Shown here piece after piece: positions 43,100-56,371 of a stretch of 64,000 nucleotides of DNA. The translations under genes and the position numbers were made by a program. The DNA comes from Crossaster papposus. Its lineage: Eukaryota; Echinodermata; Asteroidea; Velatida; Solasteridae. The notes under the pieces were generated by a model. That model was given only the letters and a program-made list of their open reading frames with translations, did no database searches and was not told where the DNA came from. The DNA is taken from contig JBAIAA010000661.1 of NCBI GenBank assembly GCA_037893245.1, positions 363,001 to 427,000 of the forward strand, in the 5' to 3' direction. The number at the start of each line of letters is the position of its first letter. Within the stretch, counting starts at the first letter, position 1.

Positions 43100-45797
43100 G
43101 GACCAAGGAAATAGTTGTACCCAATTTTGTTTTGATACTAAGTATTTGTATACTCTTATTCCTTCCAAATAAATAAACCAACTAGGATTACAAGAAATTC
43201 AGCTACATTAATCGACAATATATTTACTAATATTTTACCGGTTTCCAAATCTACAATCTTAATTTCTGACCTAAGTGACCACCTACCAGTATCTACAACA
43301 ATACCATTAGTTAAGCAGTATAAAAATCCAACTCCTCAATCGAATAGCATTTACTCAAGTGAAGGTATAAATAAATTAAACGAGGACCTAACTCTTGTAG
43401 AATGGTCCTCGGTATATGATTCTATACGTAAACGAAGCTTACAATCAATTTCATAACATTTTTTGTTGTTCGTATGACAACAATATACCCTTGAGAAAGT
43501 CTTTTAAAAAAGCCTAAAGCACTATGGTTAACACAATCCTTATTAAAATCAATTAATCTAAAAAATAAATTGTATCGTAAATTTATTGCAAAACCAAATG
43601 AAACCAACCACGTTGACTAATGTATTACGTGCAACCAAAAAACAGTATTACTATGCTTAGTTTAATAAGGAAAGAAATAAAATAAAAAATCCATAGAATA
43701 TTATAAACTTAATCCTAAACAGAAACAATTCCATACAGACTTTGACAACAATGAAAGTAAATGGGAATTTAGTTGATGATCCAGCAACAATTGCTCACCA
43801 CTTTAATAATTATTTTGATAACATAGGTCCAAATATTGCCTACAATATTCCGGATAGTGAAACTGATTTTATGGAACATATATGATTATATTACGATTTT
43901 ATGGAATATATATCTCTGAACCAAATACCAATTGTATGTTTTTAGCTCCCGCAACAAAATATGAGATACGATATATTGTTATAATTCTTCCTAGCAAAAC
44001 GAGTTGTGGTATGGATGGCATTAGCATGGTTACTATTGACAAAGTTATTGATTCTATTTCTGAACCTCTTACGCACACAATACATTTGTCGTTATCAACT
44101 GGTGTTGTTCCTTCCGATTTAAAAATAGCTAAGGTTATTCATATATATAAAAATGGTGAACCTGACCAATAGACCGTTATCATTGTTACCTAGCTTTTCT
44201 AAAATTCTTGAAAAGATTGTTCATATTAGAACTGCAGAGTTTTTGCAGATAAATAATATCTTATCAAATTATCAATTTGGTTTCAGGTCTAAACATTCAA
44301 CGACTCACGCTATACTTCAGCTATGTAACACAATTACATCTTCATTTGAAAGTTCTAAGCACACACTGGGTATTTTTCTCGACTTTTCAAAAGCGTTTGA
44401 TACTATAGATCACGACATACTTCTTCAAAAACTCTCCCATTTGCATTATGAGGTATCCCTCTTGACTGGTTCAGAAGCTATCTGTCGCAAAGAAAACAAA
44501 GAGTTGTAATTAATGGACACACATCTTCTTCTCGTTCGGTAATATGCGGCGTTCCCCAGGGATCAATCTTTGGACCTCTCCCTTTTTTAATATATACTAA
44601 CGATTTTACTAAATCTTCAGATATTTTATCATTTATACCTTTCGCCGATGATTCTAACTTATTCTTCAGTCATAAAAATATCTCTACGCTAATAAATGTA
44701 GTCAACAGGGAACTTAAAAATATATCTAACTGGATAAAGGCTAACAAATTATCGTTAAATATTAAACAAACTTGTTGTATGTTATTTAGTAATTCTCTAA
44801 GTAAGTTGCCGAAAGACATTTGTATTGAAAATGATAAAATTAATAAAGTTGACAATGTGAAATTTCTGGGAATCTTTATTTATAACAAGCTTTCATGGAA
44901 AACACACATAAATTACGTATGTAAAATTATTTAAAAAAACATAGGTGTAATTGCCAGACTAAGATCGTTATTTCCTCTAAATATCTGTATTATATTGTAT
45001 AACAGTTTGAGTTTGCCTTATATCAATTATGGAATATTAGCTTGGGGTAATGGCGTTAACAGATTTACTAATAGGTTATTCCTTCTTCAGAAAATAGCTA
45101 TCCGCGTCATTACTTGTTCAAGATTTTGGCCCACACGGATCCGCTCTTTAAACAGTATATGAATTATTAAAACTTTGCGATATTTATCAATCCCAGGTAG
45201 CCTTATTTATGTTCCAGATAATCCAAAATGTCATTCCTAATTGTCTTGCTTCATTTTTCTCGTCTTAATTGGGCTCCTTTTTCAAAAAGAGTCAAGTCAA
45301 AAAAGGCTATTCTTGTCTTCAAAAGTGTCAACCAAATGACCCCTTTGTACATGACAAATATTTTCACACCACTTACAGTTATTTGCGAAACAAGGCAATC
45401 AACCCACACGGCACTGAAAGTTCCTTTCGCCAAACAAGAATGCTACGCCACAAGTTTCGCTGTGAGTGGTGCAAATATTTGGAATAATCTGCCCGAACAG
45501 TTGCGAACGTTGGACTCATTTTAAATCGGAGCTCCGACATGTCGTCCGTTATAACTGAGTTATAACTTGGTTGCCACTATAATGCGGAGCCGGATGGGAA
45601 TTTCCCGTTCTCTTTTCCCCCCAAAAAGATTTGCCTATCTCGTAAATCAGAATTAGTATTAATGTTTTGGATTCACGTCTGTATTATGTTATTATATGTA
45701 CTGTTATTTTATTTGATGATGTATGCAGGGCCCAATGAAAACCAGTTTTAAACTGTTTGGGCACACCCTGGGTAAAGAAATGGAATAAATAAATGTA
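43100..45797 (+). pseudogene. 5'-truncated non-LTR retrotransposon (jockey/CR1/L2-like), broken ORF2
   Basis: Reading across several frames: the end of the APE-type endonuclease (TRITRNSATLIDNIFTN and ISDLSDHLPV; SDH at 43274-43282), then reverse transcriptase blocks: RPLSLLPSFSKILEKIV, NYQFGFRSKHSTTHAILQL, LGIFLDFSKAFDTIDHDILL, GVPQGS (near 44548) and FADDS (44641-44655, catalytic YADD-type box as FADD), then KFLGIFIYNKLSW. The C-terminus is SFAVSGANIWNNLPEQLRTL and the 3' tail GGAATAAATAAATG. Stops and frameshifts (for example at 43160, 43455, 44160, 44450 and 44930) make it inactive. The 5' half and most of the endonuclease are missing, as is usual after incomplete reverse transcription. 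Confidence 0.88.
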
Positions 45798-47570
45798 CAT
45801 ACCCATGATACCAGACATGCCATCCATTTCCATCTCCCGGAAATTCGCACTGCACTTGGGAACAAAAACCTGACATAATTATGATGGTCCTAAATTGTGA
45901 AATTCGCTTCATCCCAATTTGAAATGTATAAATAAATTAACCATTTTCAAAAAACAATTTAAATTTCAACTTCTAGAAAAATACTCAAGTTTGTAAATTT
46001 TGAGAGTCTATATACTTATCGTTCCTGTCAAAATGGTGGTTTGTATTTTGCATGGCTGCGTCTGCATTGCTTGTTATTTAGCATATGTTAAGTGGTACAA
46101 TTGAATTGATTTAATCTGTGTACATGTCCCAAAATATAACTAAATTCTCAATAATGCTAAATCAATCTTATTCTATACTACCAATTGCACAATATTATAT
46201 TGACTCATTGACTGTTGAACAATCGGTTTCTACTTGTTTTTGACTGGCTTTAAATATTTTAAATATTCTATCTGCATATTATTAATAATTAATTGCAATT
46301 CCACTTTATATTATTTCCTATCTAAAACTAATGTAAAACAAAATATAGCGATTCCCACACTAGACAAGCCATGTTTTTTAGTAGGTTTCCACCGTATGTT
46401 CATGTTCATGCACATGTAGGCCTATTTATAACTCAGTCATAATATTTATTGTTAAAATAATTCGTTTATTGTGTATGTAAATGCATATGGAAATAAAGTG
46501 AAGTGAATTGAAAACCGAATGCACACAATGAAAAGATTGAATTTCGTTGACAGAAGCGGAATTTGTTTGCGAAATTAACGAGGAACGTATAAGGCAAAAT
46601 GTAATATTCAACTTGGAGCGAATCGAGTTTGCTGAACAAATTAAAGTATTCAAATATTAGATTTAAAGAGTAATCATTTAGAATTGCTTTGAAAATCTAT
46701 ACATGTTTCTCAGCTGGATTTAAAAAAAAATCAAATTGCGAATCAATGTTCCTTTTTTTGTTTTGAAAACTGCACTTTGTCAATTTATTGTTTGAATTTC
46801 CCTGCAGTCCAAAAATATAGATCAACGCAAACCAATTCGACTACAGTTGCCCTGGCACGACGACTTTTGGGAATAGAACAGACAAATATTGTTTTTTCTC
46901 CCCCTCTCCAAATATTGTTATAGAAGCAGGAAGGCGGGATAGATTCAGAGATGTGAGCGCTGTTGTTTTCAAAAAGGCAATTCCCTTGCGACACATACGT
47001 GTACGTTGGTATCCGTAGGTCAAAATATCACGAAGTCCGATTGTACCGTACATTAAACCAAGGATATAACGTGAGTCGTACTAGTACATTCATTAATTAA
47101 TTAGAGTCGAATTCAACATCGAACTGGGCAGCTTTTTTTAATAACTGCATGACACAGGGGGAATAGAAATCGCAATATACTTGTATGGTGAGAGTCGCTT
47201 ACGTTGGATCAGACCCTAGTATTAAAACGGTCACTCAGGATGATTGGGAGCGACACAGACATAAAAAGGACAATTTACTGACGTCATGTTACAACTGGGA
47301 CAGACTATAATTAACGGAAAAGCAGGTGGGCCAAGTTTTCTTAATTACACGAATTACAAAGGAATGTCCACATGGACAATTTTCTACCGTTTTTGTCCCC
47401 CCTTGTTTATACTTGGATCATCATGTCAGGGTTGTTGGGCGTGCAACGGGAACCATACACTTTAGCCGTCGGAGATGTCTATAACAATGAACTATTAGTT
47501 TGTTCCCCACGTTCTGCCTCTTTGGAACTCCTTGCCCAGTAGCTGTTTCCCTTCATTTTATGATTTGACC
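45798..47570. other. No gene or repeat recognised
   Basis: AT-rich. Short open frames only. The 46785-47053 minus-strand frames lack domains. Confidence 0.4.
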
Positions 47571-47938
47571 TCCATTTGCAGATATCGAAAATATTTACTA
47601 CCGAATTATTAAGAAATATCTTACTCATCTGAAAATAAATAATGATTCTAGTCGTCCAGCAAAATTATTGCGCTAGATATCCTGTAATTATTCCAAAAAT
47701 TAGAATTTGATGGAGAAAAATTCGCGATCGCCGTCTGGCGATCGCGAAAAAACACAAATAACATAAGAATAACTGCTCGACGCCGGTTGAAAACAAACGC
47801 TGTTTTTAGTGCTTTTCTCGGCATCCATGATTGTAAAACTTCGGACAGGTCAGTAATTTATTTAATATAAAATACAAGCCCCCAAATCCACCCATTATTA
47901 ATAATTCAAGCAATTACCAATGGTGTATACTACCTTTA
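47571..47938. mobile_element. MITE family A, copy 4
   Basis: The body is complete with the GC palindrome at 47721-47748 (one mismatch), but the outer 15 bp of the left TIR are replaced. Right end GGTGTATACTACCTTTA. Confidence 0.85.
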
Positions 47939-48067
47939 GGGGAATATCAATTCTTTTTGTCTTTTCTCTGTATAGCCCTTTTGCCTAAAGTGGCTTTTTG
48001 ATCGTGCTTGGGGCGATAATTCCATTACAACAATTACGTATGGGACGTGGGTGTGTGCATAAGGGTG

Positions 48068-48477
48068 GGTTTTTACGGGGCACGCGAACGATTCGCGAAT
48101 GATGCGAATGCCGACAAAATGGCAAAGTTCAACATTCACATTTTAGGTTCAAAAAGTTCGCCAAACATGCGCATGGGGTCGGAAACGCCGTCAATTGTTT
48201 GCGGGAGTCGTTTTTAGTTTGGCGGAAATTTCAAAAAAGTTGCCCGAGATTCGTGCAACAATCGTGTTGTTTGCATTTTAGTCGCATGATCTTCGTGTAT
48301 GTGGACTGGCCATAGTTCGGCAACGCTACACACGACATTCGCACATACGTTGTGAGAACTACGCATAAACTGCATTGTCGCGAAACATTCGGAGAAAAAC
48401 TTCTCCCCCTGTTGGACTTTGCAATTTTGGGGGGCATTCGCATCCTTCGCAAATCGTTCGCGTGCCCCGTGAAAACC
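48068..48477. mobile_element. Word-rich TIR element (CGCGAA / TTCGC), 410 bp
   Basis: TIRs of about 48 bp: GGTTTTTACGGGGCACGCGA..ACGATTCGCGAATGATGCGA and, inverted, GGTTTTCACGGGGCACGCGA. GCGAAT, TTCGC, CGTTCG and ATTCG recur through the body. The 138-codon minus-strand frame is a shadow. Confidence 0.7.
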
Positions 48478-48974
48478 TAAATGAGTTGGTCTTCCATTCA
48501 GACTGAATACTTGGAACAATAGGGGATTAGTGATAACAATGACACTAAGGACCTGAGCCGAGTCCTCGGGGGAATCTCGTGTACAAATCTTATGTGAGCT
48601 GTTGCAAACAAAGATGCAAACAAAGGGCATAAATAAAGGGAGCAGCGCGTCCTCGGGAGTATAGCTACATCAATGTTGGGTTAGTCTTGCATACGCACTG
48701 TGGACCTCCGAACAATATAGGTCCACACGATGCGGGAAGAGGTTACGGTTTGTGGACTTGCCCAGGTCCACAATCCGTTTTTCAGTCTCCCAAAAAAGAG
48801 CGCTAGAGGAAAAACGGGTTAGGGTTATAATAGAAAAGATAGGAGGAACAGCTGAGAGGCCCAGAATCAACATTTGAGGTTAAATTTGTTTTTTAACTAC
48901 ACGAAGACAAAGGCATGTCCACATTCCGTATGTGAGGTAAACCTACATGACTGTGTGTGCGTTTGTGAACATCT
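48478..48974. repeat. Diverged member of the GTGTACAAATC family, remainder unassigned
   Basis: 48520-48625 has GTCCTCGGGGGAATCTCGTG followed by TACAAATCTTATG, as at 31810, 31995 and 49045. Around 48700-48790 GGTCCAC/GTGGACC words recur in both orientations. Confidence 0.45.
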
Positions 48975-49185
48975 TCCATCGTGGACGTCGAACAAAATAA
49001 ATTGGCGGAAACAATGGGTCCACGATTAACAGAAGGTCCCCGATTCCAAATCGTGTACAAATCCTATATGGAGGTCTTCCGAAAACGCAAAAGAGGGATA
49101 ACGGTCGGACAATGCCCCGTCCACGATCGAAGGTGTTTAGCCTACACACTTGCGTGTGTGTTTACATGTGGGGGTTAGTGTGGGC
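48975..49185. repeat. Dispersed repeat (GTGTACAAATCC / GGTCCCC family)
   Basis: Direct relative of 31925-32175: AAGGTCCCCGATTCCAAATC, CGGTCGGACAATGCCCCGTC and ACACTTGCGTGTGTG. Confidence 0.65.
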
Positions 49186-49494
49186 AGTCGCGTCCCTGCG
49201 GCGCACGCGCTCGATCGCCGAGTAACGGCGCTTGCTCCACCTGCTGCCTTTAGGCGTATAAACTATAAACATTTGCCTCATGTACACAATCCTTTCCAAC
49301 CCCATTTCAGAAGCTGGGTCATTGACATAGTACTTCACAGCCTGCGGTAGTGGCTGGCTGTTTGCTAAAAAGCTGCCTTTTTACTACGGGATGACCCGTT
49401 CCACCAAGTTGTAATACGGCGTCCCTGTGACATCCAGAACCGGTTGAGACCATTTTAGTACTTTTACATATCACTACACAGTTTCTATGCATGT

Positions 49495-49893
49495 TTAGAG
49501 TGATCGTATACGTTTGGTAATTGGAACCCACTGTTTGTTTCAATCTATAGATATATACCATAAAACTAACCTGTAAAAATTTCATTTCAAAAGGTGGTAG
49601 CGATTTTGAGATTTTGCCGAAAATCTGGAGCGGTTATGTCCACACAGGAAGAATAATCTGCATTGAAATACACAATCTGAGAAACGTCACTGCAGTAACG
49701 CTTCTCACATTCAAATTTGTGTGGATAAAAAGTGATATCTTTTTCCGTAACCGCAGTTCTTTGAAGTTTCTAAAAATGCATTATACTATCCAAAGCTGCT
49801 GTACTTCTTACCAAGTAAGTTATTATTGCCAGTAATCTTTGGAGTAATTACCAAATGTATATGATCCCTTTACCAAATGTATATGATCCCTAT
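49495..49893. mobile_element. MITE family B, copy 3, with duplicated right TIR
   Basis: The left end is slightly degraded (AGAGTGATCGTATACG); the body matches 26491-26879. The right TIR occurs twice in tandem: ACCAAATGTATATGATCCCT at about 49850 and again at about 49872. Confidence 0.8.
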
Positions 49894-50174
49894 AAGTACA
49901 ACACACAGCATGGACCCCATAAAAGCTTTATAAAAGTTGGTTACTCTGAAATGCAATTTACAAGTGAATCAGCTATAAACAATAAGGTGTACCCTAGTGT
50001 GTCATTCCTTACGTTGGGAGAATATTTTCAACATATCCTTTGTAGTTTCAATAACCTTATACAAACATGCTTCATTTTGCGGTCAGTTAAAGCATATAAA
50101 GTATATACAATAAATCTTGCAACTTGACAAAAGGATGACTGTAAAAGAGTACATCCGATTCTTTTTTGTTTCCA

Positions 50175-50580
50175 TTAAAGGTAGGATACACCATTTGCAG
50201 ATATCGAAAATATTTACTACCGATTATTAAGAAATATCTTACTCATTTGAAAGTAAATAATGATTCTAGACATCCAGCAAAATGATTGCGCTAGATATCC
50301 TGTAATTATTCAACAAAATATAATTTTATAAAGACAAATTCGCGATCGCCGGACGGCGATCGCGAAAAAACAAACAAAGATAACATAAGAATAACTGCTC
50401 GACGCCGGTTAAAAACAAACACTGTTTTTCGTGCTTTTCTCGGCATCTATGATCGTAAAACTTCGGACAGGCAAGATATACGATATTTACTATAAAATAC
50501 AACCCCCCAAAAAAATTAATAAAAAAAATCTACCTATTCATGATAATTCAAGCAATTACCAATGGTGTATCTTACCTTCA
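50175..50580. mobile_element. MITE family A, copy 5
   Basis: Near intact: TTAAAGGTAGGATACACCAT at the left, a perfect GC palindrome at 50339-50366, and GGTGTATCTTACCTTCAA at the right. 406 bp with an extra AT stretch at about 50510. Confidence 0.88.
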
Positions 50581-51215
50581 AATATCCAATTTTTCAGGAA
50601 ACCAATGTGTGAATGTTACTCTCGTCCGCACAGTGCTAACACTATCAAATTTGTCAAACAATGCGTGATTACGTCTGACAGTGAACACGACTTCGTATGT
50701 ATTAATGGAACATGTACACGAACACGTACAAGGTGAAAATAGAAAGAAATTTGATTTATTAGTCATTGCAGCTGTTCCTTCCCAACATTAATAATAATAG
50801 TCACAAAGTTACTTCTTGTAGATACAAGTTAACTTATACGATAAAACTGGTGTTTATAACTATACCTTTCTTATATGTGCACATTAGTACTTCTGAATCA
50901 GTTTTTTTATTTATTAAAAGCAAGTAATAGATCACTTTTGAGAAATACATGCATATGACGTATATGTTGGATACATGTACACTTTACTCTAAATTCAAAT
51001 ACTAAATGACGTGCTAATATTATTAAATATACACAAAATTCGTTTGTTTTTTGTTCTGATTTACATATCTTATTACATGTATGAAATACAAATAAATCAC
51101 ATTAAAATTGACTTTTTAATACAGTAACTGTTAAAATATTTTTTTGCAAAGGTGTAAAATACATGTATCCATTTGTTTAAAAGGTATAAAAACCAAGGTT
51201 CCTGTTTCAATGTAT
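50581..51215. other. No feature recognised
   Basis: AT-rich sequence with scattered ACATGTA words. No gene. Confidence 0.35.
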
Positions 51216-51715
51216 AATACAAGCGACCTGATAGGTCAACTCACTTAAGCAAGTATACTTGATTGGTCAATTCAATTCGGCAAGTCCACTTGATTAGTCA
51301 ACTAAATTAGGAAACTCTATACGTGGTTGGTCAACTCGATTATAGGAACGACATATTGAAAGGTTAACTTAGTTCAATCGAATGATAAAAGCATAGAATT
51401 GGCACACAATAATATTATCTCATGAGATTTGCCCTTTGAAAAAATATGGGTAGAATGTAATTTTCAAAATGGCTGTCATCGCATGTTATTCTACCTATAT
51501 TTTGTCAAAGGTCAAATCTGCGATGGTCCTATAGCCAAATGTTTGTCTCGAGACATACGCTGACCGTCTGAACCAATCAGTCTGACTAACTCAATTTCAC
51601 AAGGCCACACGATTGATCAACTATGACTCGAAGACGCGTTCAGTTGACAAATTGAATTACGTGGACAGGTCAAGGCAATTACATTAGTTACGTTAACTTG
51701 TGAGAACAGACACCT
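51216..51715. mobile_element. Word-rich element (GGTCAACT) around a hairpin
   Basis: The left side carries about five diverged tandem units of 40-50 bp (GCAAGT..ACTTGATTGGTCAACT..ATTAGG). The right side holds inverted words (AGTTGAC, GATCAACTATGACTCG). At the centre 51426-51461 and 51483-51518 form 36-bp hairpin arms (GATTTGCCCTTTGAAAAAAT). Confidence 0.55.
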
Positions 51716-52453
51716 TTTAGAATTCATGTAAACTGTCAAAATATATTATTACACGGAATAATTTACAGATGTACATGATCACACAGAATCACGCAGGTAT
51801 GTTTTTCCAATCATGCGGAAAGGAGCCCTTCTATTATTCGGACAAACGTTTTGTAAAGTTTTTATTTTGTGCTTAAAAAAACCAATTATACTGGACTGGA
51901 CAGTTTTACTATGGCGATATCAGAGGTTTCTCTCTAAGAAAACAAGCGAGAAATCCTGAACAAATTGATATAAAATGACCAATATAATTGGAACCCTGCA
52001 CATTTTCAATTTGACCGCAATTCACTTTCGCCTCACGGGCCTCATTTACATAAATTATCATATTAGAGTGATAAGGTACGTATACGTACACTCGCAGCGC
52101 GGACACGCATTGGGTACCTGTCAATGACCGAAATTAGCATATATGAATATTTATTACCTTTCCCTCAAAACTTTCTGAACTGGAGTGCGCAATTTGAGCA
52201 ATAATAACAAGCACTTTTAAAAAACGTGGGAAGACATGCCAATGCAAACAAGCAAATGAATTCGTTAGAGTACATTAAATTCCTTAAAAAATCGTTCAGA
52301 AACAAAAATATAAATTTTGAAAAAGCACAAACACACTAACTTTAAAGAAGTGAACAATATATACAGGAAAAGCTATAGTTCTGGGAATATCAAGTACTGT
52401 CAATCAATATTTCAGTTGAAAACAAATCATAAGAAAAACACTTGTTCACTTAG
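51716..52453. other. No feature recognised
   Basis: No gene, domain or repeated unit was seen. Confidence 0.35.
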
Positions 52454-52981
52454 TAGGGCGCTTTAGTAACGAGACGGTACGCACAGGAGACGGAGTGTTT
52501 AACCAACTGTGACGGGTCCCGCACTCTTGTTACCGTCGTGATATTTAAGCGCTTTCGCTGTGGTGCTAAAGGCGACGGGGACGCAAAGTGCACAGTGCAC
52601 AGCGTGCAGGCACGTCATGCATTACGATGAAAAAGGGCCCCCAAAGTGGGCCTAAACGGCCAAACCATCAATTTATTGTATATATTGAGGTATAGAATAA
52701 GCTACTTACCGAACAGACATCGCCAACACTAATTGATTCCCTGTTGTTATCTTCATTCATTGTAGTACCCTCCATAGTCAGCATAGATATTTCTAGATAC
52801 AAATTATTGTTTCAGCTCTCTCTCTCTTACGTCGTGTTTAGGGAACGAACGCTATGTTGGCCGAGTACCGTTCCGAAAATCAACGGGACGGAGAGATTTC
52901 AGGTTGGCGCATGCGCAGTTTGTTTTTTTCGCTGGCGTTACCGTCTCCTTGTGCGTACCGTCTCGTTACTAAAGCGCCCTA
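52454..52981. mobile_element. TIR element (TAGGGCGCTTTAGTAACGAG), 528 bp
   Basis: TIRs of about 42 bp are nearly identical and inverted, continuing through ACGGTACGCAC..GGAGACGG. No clear target duplication beyond a possible TA. The 179-codon plus-strand frame crosses the right TIR and is not a gene. Confidence 0.8.
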
Positions 52982-53050
52982 GTCTTTGCCAAGACGACGG
53001 TAAATCGATAGTGTGCACGTCGGGTGCGATCTTTTCACAAAGTTTGCCGG
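52982..53050. repeat. End fragment of the Mutator-like MITE seen at 21.4 kb
   Basis: TCTTTGCCAAGACGACGGTA then ATCGATAGTGTGCACGTCG and ATCTTTTCAC match 21362-21430. It abuts the right end of the TAGGGCGC element. Confidence 0.65.
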
Positions 53051-53762
53051 CATATGAAGCCAGGAATGTGGCAGAGGCACGTAAACAACATGTAAGTTTT
53101 ACATTACGTGGCTGTCTGCACTGGACTTGCTACGTAAAACCATACGACGTAACACGCTTGGACCTATCACGTTACACGCTTGGACCTATAATAACTTACG
53201 GCTGCGAAGATGTCCAACATACAACCAACACTTCACAATTTGTAAAGTTTACCGACTGTTCGCACTGGAATTATTGTGGTTAAGTTGACAACAGTCTCTG
53301 TAGGTTCTATAATGCGGGTTCTATAACGGGGAAAGACTACTTCAGTATACAAATTGCACAAAGATCTTGAAAACGTCTGGTACCGAATCTGTACTTTCGA
53401 AAGAACAGAATATTTCTCCATGACAAACTAGTGATATTTGAATAATAGTGGGCCATGTGCCAGTGAGGTCATCCTGCTATTTAAATACCTGTGAAAAGAA
53501 TGATACAGGGTTTCCCCCAAAACGGTAATTCACAAACAAAAACAAAGGGGTTATGAACTTGATGAGCATAATTATTTACCATAGACTATGGGTCGTAAGC
53601 TTTTCATTGATATCTTGATATCACTAACTAGTTGCATACTTTAGGGTGGAGTGGGCATGTTTGGAATGTGATGACAACGGATACAATAGTGTGACAGGTG
53701 AACAATAATAAGGCTAGTCCATGTACAGCACTTGCGTGGATTAGCAACTCTAACTACAACTC

Positions 53763-54251
53763 TAAGGCCAAATAAAAACAAACATGTTTAGCGTCATGCT
53801 TTTTTTTTAAAGAAAGGAGGAGGCGCCTTTTTTTTTTAAGAAAGGAGGAGGCCCCTTTTTTTTCCTTTTTTTTTTAAATGGCCGCACGACACATCTTAAT
53901 TCGAGTCATGCGGTAAACATGTCACACCCTATTTTCTAATTTAAAATTAAATATGGTTCACCCACGATTAGAAATAAAAATTCATGTGGGTCGATCAAGT
54001 ATGCACTGTACAAGACTACACGTCACACCCTAGCCTTCCTATTAGAGCATGTACACAGTGATGCTAAAGTCTAAAATACGATCTTAAAAATTGTATTATA
54101 TTTTTATTTTATTTTTTTTATTTTTTTTGCAAAAATGGTCAAATTTATTATTTTGTTTAAAAAGAAAAAGAAAAAGAAAAGAAAAAGGAGGCGGCCCCTA
54201 AAAAGGAAGCGGGCGGTGAAGCTAAACAGGTTTTGGTTTTATTTGGCCTTA
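53763..54251. mobile_element. TIR element with AGGAGG-rich core, 489 bp
   Basis: Ends TAAGGCCAAATAAAAACAAA..TGTTTAGC and (inverted) TAAGGCCAAATAAAACCAAA..TGTTTAGC. Inside are two GAAAGGAGGAGGC(G/C)CC + T-run units (53810-53870) and a GAAAAA run. Confidence 0.7.
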
Positions 54252-54760
54252 TATTCTCAGCGAATGATGACATTGTTTTGCTAAGAGTAAGAGAGGTAAT
54301 TGCTACAACGTCCCCTACTCATCTGAATCCCGAGAGTGGGAAGAAATAGCAAAAGCCAGCAAACTTCGTCGGCTAAGTGGACATCGCTCCTCTTCTCACA
54401 TTTCAATAACGACAGGAAATTGTCCCCACTACTCGGTCCGTTTTGTCCAAACAAAAGAACCTGTCCCTACAACTACATGTAGGTGTATGCTAGAACACCT
54501 ATATACACTATTTACAATAATAAACTGTAGTGCTCAGCTGTTTTGAGCGTGCGTAGGGTTGAGTTCATTTCGTTTGCGTTGTAAAATAAATGTTTACTTG
54601 AACGTTTCATTCAGTTCTCATTAATGTCTGCTGAGCTTCGCCTTCGCCTTGCGACCCTCGGGTGTTCAAAACGTCATCCCACATCACAGCAGTGAACAAT
54701 TGTATAGGCCCTACTATCATCCGCCGCACACACATTTTAACCAGAGCGCTTCATAGCTTT

Positions 54761-55396
54761 TAGTCAGGTTTCTTATGTATTTTCGTTCACTTTTTGTGTA
54801 GATTTGCTAAACTATACAATTTTTGGAAACGTTAGGATATACTTAACATGAAAACCAATGTTTACATTTGTTTTCAGGTTCTTTATGGCGGCCATCTTGG
54901 ATTTTTTAAATGGCATTTTGATGACGTCATGATGACGTCACAAATTGTTCACAATTGTGTGCATAGATCTATGACCCAATAAACATATTACAACAATAAT
55001 GTTTTATTTATTATGTTCTGTTGATGAGATATGGCTTAAAGGTTCAAAAATGAAACAAAATCATAACAAATCACACGATGACGTCATCATGATGTCACTT
55101 CAATGTATATCTATAACACATCCCGCCCTACCTGCATACCAAGTTTGAACCCAATCGGACTTATACTTCAATAGATATAGGGCATTGAGAAAAAAATGGA
55201 CCTTAAATGCGACACCCAATGACTTTTCATGTGTCACGTCACATTAAAGGTCAATTTTTGTCAAAAGAACCTAAAAACAAATGTAAACATTGGTTTTCAT
55301 GTTAAGTATATCCTAACGTTCCCAAAAATGTATAGTTTAGCAAATCTACAAAAAAAGTGAACGGAACTTTTAATATGTACATTATGAACCTGACTA
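54761..55396. mobile_element. Long-TIR element with CRE-like sites, 636 bp
   Basis: Inverted arms of about 125 bp: TAGTCAGGTT..GTTCACTTTTTGTGTAG..GCTAAACTATAC..AACATGAAAACCAATG..GGTTC. Inside, TGACGTCATGATGACGTCAC (54920s) and GATGACGTCATCATGATGTC (55078) hold several CREB-type TGACGTCA cores. No transposase. Confidence 0.75.
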
Positions 55397-56371
55397 TTTT
55401 GACCAGCGAGGAAGGCAACTGCAGTTGGCATGTGTAAAACCTAATCAGTGAGATTCGAATATTCGTTCAGCTCAGGTGCATTTTCGAATATTCTAATACT
55501 ACATTCGAAAATGAACAGCCCTATTGCTTTTTACGTACAGTTTTCTTCTGGGAAATAAGTACAGAGCATGTGACATGTCAATGCATAGAGTTCCTTGCTC
55601 TATGCTCAATGCCAATTAAGAACATCAAATCACAACATTTACTCAATGAATAATATTACCTATAATATATAATAATATAATATTCTGTCGATAATATTAC
55701 TTTAGTCTCTGAAGAAGATCTTGTTAAAATCAAAATATTAGGCCCTCTTAACGTATTTAATTTGTATATTTCAGGTCATTCCAGCCAGTAAGCAGTTTGC
55801 AGCAGTATTAATCTTATTCATGATAATATTACTTATTAGTCATGTGACCAATATACAAATTAAGGCATTATGAGTACATGATGTGTGACATGTCAATTAA
55901 GAACATCAAATCACAATAACCACCCAAGTGACACTTCATTTATATTTGTGACCAATAGGCAAAGGCATATAAATATTATTGCTAATTAGTCATGTGACCA
56001 ATATTCAAATGAAAGCATTGTCAAGAGGTGTGCATTTAGGGGTAGTATGGGAATCAGGTAACCAGCTAAAACAAAATATGCCGGGTACCCGTCAAAGGAA
56101 ACCCAACCTACAAATTCAAATCTTGGAAGTTGCTAACACTTATCCTGTCAAACTTGTTAATACCTTTTTAATACCATGGCACTCAATCTTGAGTGAGTTG
56201 ATGCAGTTTTGGGTTATCTATTTCTTTTCAAAATCTAATTTGTAGCGATTAGAATCACCGAAAGAGACGTACAGCGTATTAAGACGTGAACCGGAAACAT
56301 CTTTGTAGAACATTTCGTTCAAAATTGTTTTTTTCATTGTCCTTTTCTATTGTCCGAGAGAATACTATGTA
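55397..56371. other. Unassigned; duplicated GTCATGTGACCAATAT blocks
   Basis: TTAGTCATGTGACCAATATxCAAAT occurs at about 55835 and 55985, and TGTGACATGTCAAT..AAGAACATCAAATCACAA at about 55570 and 55887. An old direct duplication; no gene. Confidence 0.45.

Noticed and set aside
48214-48630. 138-codon minus-strand frame
   Set aside because: It lies mostly within the CGCGAA word-rich TIR element and includes its TIR.
52744-53283. 179-codon open frame on the plus strand
   Set aside because: It runs across the right TIR of the TAGGGCGC element and into a fragment of another element; no domain.
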